From the NCBI RefSeq assembly GCF_042659465.1, contig NZ_JBHSSW010000003.1:124001-188000 (forward strand): a stretch of 64,000 bases of DNA. The letters run 5' to 3'. Position 1 is the stretch's first letter. Each line of letters begins with the position of its first letter. The position numbers and the translations under genes were made by a program. Of this stretch, positions 61,415-64,000 are shown one piece after another. The notes under the pieces were generated by a model, which saw nothing but the letters and a program-made list of their open reading frames with translations, had not been told where the DNA came from and ran no database searches. The stretch comes from Ponticaulis profundi (GTDB lineage: Bacteria; Pseudomonadota; Alphaproteobacteria; Caulobacterales; Hyphomonadaceae).

Positions 61415-62203
61415 TTATTCAGGGAAAATAATGAAGTCTTTCGATCCATATCCCCGTCGACGGGCACAGACCTCATAGCCCTCACGACTGCCTTCGTCAT
61501 TCGTGTTGCCTTCGATCGTCTTGAAGAGATCCCGACCCGCCTCCACGACCAGCCCAGTATGCGTCCAGTCTGTCGATGTGCGCCGGACCAGAAAGAGTGA
61601 TCCCGGTGGAACCGTATTCGGCCCGGCATCATGTTCCGGCACCAGCGTCCCTTTTGCCTTTGCATTCGCCGCCAGCCAGTCGCAGGAGAAAGACCCCTCC
61701 ATTGGCATGTCCTTACCGGTGATCTCGCTCGCCTGCTCCATCAGGAATGTGGTGAAGCCAGCACACCAGGGCCAGCTATGCCCTTCATTTCCTTTCATAT
61801 AGAGCCGCACCCAGGGGCCCATATTCTGGCCACCCGTCTCTCTTGGATGGACCGCGAGATGTCGCTCCGCCGCTTTCAGCATCGCGGCATCAAAACGATC
61901 CGGCACCTCGTCAGGTCGACGCAGCACATCCAGCATGCGGCGGACAAAAACGCGCCATGTCGCGTCATTCACTTCACCGGTTTCATTCAGGCCATTATAG
62001 TGCTGGAACTCGGCGACCGTCATTTCTGTCACGCGGCCATAATCACCATCAATGACAAGCGAGAAACCGTTGAGCGAAAGCCATTCCTGCACGCGCCTTG
62101 CCGCAATACCGCGTTTGCCACGTTTTATGGTACTTTCCAGTTCGACTTCATCGCGGATCCAACGATAAAGAACGCTCGTATCTTCGGTAAATGTGTAGCT
62201 CAT
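61415..62203 (-). CDS. Peptidoglycan-binding / CHAP-like hydrolase without signal peptide
   Basis: 262 residues from ATG 62203 (GGGGGA upstream). A peptidoglycan-binding helical domain (AARRVQEWLSLNGFSLVIDG then YGRVTEMTVAEFQHYNG) is followed by a CHAP/NlpC-like region: PWCAGFTTFLM with a likely catalytic Cys, THTGLVVE with His, and IEGNTNDEGSREG. No signal peptide or lipobox is seen, so it may reach the wall by a phage-like or type VI-like path, or act on its own cell. It is otherwise unassigned. Confidence 0.78.
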   Translation of the reverse strand: MSYTFTEDTSVLYRWIRDEVELESTIKRGKRGIAARRVQEWLSLNGFSLVIDGDYGRVTEMTVAEFQHYNGLNETGEVNDATWRVFVRRMLDVLRRPDEVPDRFDAAMLKAAERHLAVHPRETGGQNMGPWVRLYMKGNEGHSWPWCAGFTTFLMEQASEITGKDMPMEGSFSCDWLAANAKAKGTLVPEHDAGPNTVPPGSLFLVRRTSTDWTHTGLVVEAGRDLFKTIEGNTNDEGSREGYEVCARRRGYGSKDFIIFPE

Positions 62204-62302
62204 AATGTCCCCCAATCAGGGAACAGATTACACGATTTCGCGCAAAACGCGAAGCACTTCGGCTTGCGCCATTCTCCACAAACGCGATCAGTCTCCACAT
62301 TC

Positions 62303-62333
62303 AAAAGGGCCGGTGGTTGAAAACCACCAGCCC
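62303..62333 (-). terminator. Rho-independent terminator after the chemoreceptor gene
   Basis: Minus-strand stem GGGCTGGTGGTT / AACCACCGGCCC (62333-62322 and 62318-62307) with a three-base loop, then TTTT (62306-62303). Confidence 0.85.
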
Positions 62334-62357
62334 TCAAAACCGGATGAACGCCGCGCG

Positions 62358-63836
62358 TCAGGCCGCGATAGAGGCCGAAAGCGTTTTCAGTGTTTCCGCG
62401 GCGGATCTGATCTGCTCGATCGAACCTGCAATCGATTCAATGCCGCCCGAGATATTGTTCACCGCATCGCTCGCCGATGACATGTTCGAGGAGATATCCT
62501 TGGTGACAAAGGACTGCTCTTCGACAGCGCTCGAGATGGAGACCGAAATATCGTTCAGTTCCTCGATGACGGTTTCAACCAATCCAATCGACTCCATGGC
62601 ACCGGACGTTGCCTGCTGAACCGCCTGGATTTGCGCCGAAATCTCTTCGGTTGCACGCGCACTCTGTGTTGCGAGCGCTTTCACTTCACTTGCAACAACT
62701 GCGAACCCCTTGCCGGCCTCGCCCGCACGTGCCGCTTCAATTGTGGCATTCAGCGCCAGTAGATTGGTTTGTTCGGCAATATCGGAAATCAGACGCACCA
62801 CATTGGTAATCTGCTCAGCCGATGATGACAGCGTGTGCATGAATTCAGCGGCATTGCGCGAACGCCCAACGGCCTCAGTCGACACCTGCCCCGCCTTGCT
62901 CACCTGCCCCGATATCTCGCCAACCGAGCTTGCCAGCTGACTCGCGCCGGTTGCGACATTCTCCACGCTTTGTGATGTGGCGCGTGAGTCGTTTGCCGAG
63001 TTCATGGCTAGTGTCACAACGTTCTGAACGGCTGACAGGATCTCAGCGAGGTCTGCGTCGATCTCTGCAATAACACTCTGGCGTCGTTTGCGCTCTTCAA
63101 CTCGTTTTGAAACGTCAGTCGCAAACTTCACAACCTTGAAGACACGGCCATTGGAATCGAAGATCGGGTTATAAGTCGCCTGAATATAGACGTCTCTGCC
63201 GCCCTTACCGATGCGACGGTATTCAGCAGACTGGAACTTCCCGGCACGAAGTTCGTCCCAGAACTTTCGATAGCTTGCGCCTCGGTCGCTCTCATCGACA
63301 AACATTGCATGCTTGCGCCCGACAATCTCCGACCGGTCATAACCGAGCGTTTTGCAGAAATTCTCATTCGCCTCGAGAATTGTGCCATCCAGGTCAAAGT
63401 GAATGACAGCCTGTGAGGCGTTGATCGCATCGATCTGCCCTTTGCTATCTGCAGCCTGAAGCTTCTGGGCGGTCACATCCGTTGCTGTTTTCAGTACGGA
63501 GACCACTTTGCCGCCACGCATGACCGGCATGTAAGAAGCCTGCATCCACACTTCTTTGCCGCCCTTCCCAAAACGACGAAACTCCGCCGTTTTCGATTGT
63601 CCCTGAGCAAGCTGCTTCCAGAAAGTGGCATAGTCTGCTGACTGACTGTCTTCCTTCGCGACAAACATAGAATGGTGTTTGCCGATGACTTCGTCTTTGG
63701 AATACCCTGTAAACTTCAGAAAATTTTCGTTTGCACTCAGAATTTTTCCTGTTGGATCAAACTCGATCAATGCCTGAGCCTGGCTTAGGGCTTCATACTT
63801 TTCCCGATAGCCTTTGTCTCCAAAAGAGTTTTTCAT
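62358..63836 (-). CDS. Soluble chemoreceptor with two PAS domains
   Basis: 492 residues. Two PAS domains in tandem (about residues 15-130 and 135-255) with near-repeat motifs LSANENFLKFTGYSKDEVIG and LEANENFCKTLGYDRSEIVG. A methyl-accepting signalling domain follows with the hairpin tip ISDIAEQTNLLALNATIEAA. No transmembrane segment, so it is cytoplasmic and senses an internal signal, perhaps redox or haem. The two PAS units look like a duplication. Confidence 0.92.
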   Translation of the reverse strand: MKNSFGDKGYREKYEALSQAQALIEFDPTGKILSANENFLKFTGYSKDEVIGKHHSMFVAKEDSQSADYATFWKQLAQGQSKTAEFRRFGKGGKEVWMQASYMPVMRGGKVVSVLKTATDVTAQKLQAADSKGQIDAINASQAVIHFDLDGTILEANENFCKTLGYDRSEIVGRKHAMFVDESDRGASYRKFWDELRAGKFQSAEYRRIGKGGRDVYIQATYNPIFDSNGRVFKVVKFATDVSKRVEERKRRQSVIAEIDADLAEILSAVQNVVTLAMNSANDSRATSQSVENVATGASQLASSVGEISGQVSKAGQVSTEAVGRSRNAAEFMHTLSSSAEQITNVVRLISDIAEQTNLLALNATIEAARAGEAGKGFAVVASEVKALATQSARATEEISAQIQAVQQATSGAMESIGLVETVIEELNDISVSISSAVEEQSFVTKDISSNMSSASDAVNNISGGIESIAGSIEQIRSAAETLKTLSASIAA

Positions 63837-64000
63837 GCATCACCCCAATAACCTGTGAATGCACCCTCTTACTTCGAAAACACGCAAAATATTGTTAACG
63901 CGCGCCCGGATATTCGAACTGCACATGTATAGTTTCGAAATAGAGAGAAAAACTTTATTTTATTCCCGATCTTTTCGCTTGGTTTTCAAACGCGTTTAAC
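63837..64000. other. Right-edge sequence upstream of the chemoreceptor gene
   Basis: 164 AT-rich bases with no gene seen. They should hold the chemoreceptor promoter, but I see no clear -35/-10 pair. Confidence 0.4.

Overview
The window reads as a chromosome segment of a marine-type alphaproteobacterium, most likely in the Caulobacterales/Hyphomonadaceae neighbourhood. The base composition is moderately GC-rich and genes are packed tightly, with many start/stop overlaps. The block rpmH-rnpA-yidC-yihA-argB ends in dapD-dapE. Envelope proteins include a large TonB-dependent receptor and DUF1036 and DUF547 proteins. This placement is inference from gene content; there is no rRNA or other marker in the window.

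Layout. 1-20.6 kb is housekeeping: the end of an AidB-like acyl-CoA dehydrogenase, a YqeY-like protein, carA, rsmE, ubiA, a desaturase, a DsbA/FrnE-like protein, a phosphatase and rmuC. These are followed by def, a small membrane gene, fmt, a GNAT gene and truA, and then by the leftward operon rpmH, rnpA, yidC, yihA, argB, a DUF1036 gene, a HAD nucleotidase, dapD and dapE. 20.7-28.2 kb holds a DUF547 / TVP38 / disulfide-reductase / histidine-kinase run, a gamma-glutamyltransferase and a divergent P1-family (NylC/DmpA-like) hydrolase. A tRNA-Arg(ACG) follows at 28.3 kb.

28.5-51.4 kb is an accessory catabolic locus and the most interesting part. It encodes an exported esterase-like protein, a GH106-like glycosidase, a FATP-type acyl-CoA synthetase, a type-B carboxylesterase lipoprotein, a Baeyer-Villiger-type monooxygenase, two SDRs, a CocE-type hydrolase, a GPH-type sugar symporter, a GH3 beta-glycosidase, a TetR regulator and a TonB-dependent receptor. 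Five promoter regions in it carry the same inverted repeat, TTCC-N4-GGAA (mostly ATTCCA-NN-TGGAAT): 35098, 35344, 41449, 41637, and 46007/46024/46186. They face the synthetase/GH106 operon, the carboxylesterase/monooxygenase/SDR operon, the CocE gene, the symporter/GH3/tetR operon and the TonB receptor. This looks like one local regulon, probably under the TetR protein at 45.3 kb, for uptake and dismantling of an acylated or lipid-linked glycoside. A second regulator, at 50.2 kb, carries two complete TetR DNA-binding domains in one chain.

51.4-64 kb returns to general functions: a GNAT gene, the bifunctional NAD(P)H-hydrate repair enzyme whose 3' end runs into an antisense tRNA(CAT), an LhgO-like dehydrogenase, an Lrp/AsnC regulator, an NTF2-like protein, a lone ExbD with a 35-bp AT-rich palindrome at its start, a VWA-like exported protein, an ABC-F ATPase, an enoyl-CoA hydratase, an MFS exporter, a peptidoglycan-binding/CHAP-like hydrolase and a soluble PAS-PAS chemoreceptor. 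No CRISPR array, insertion sequence, prophage or rRNA gene was seen.
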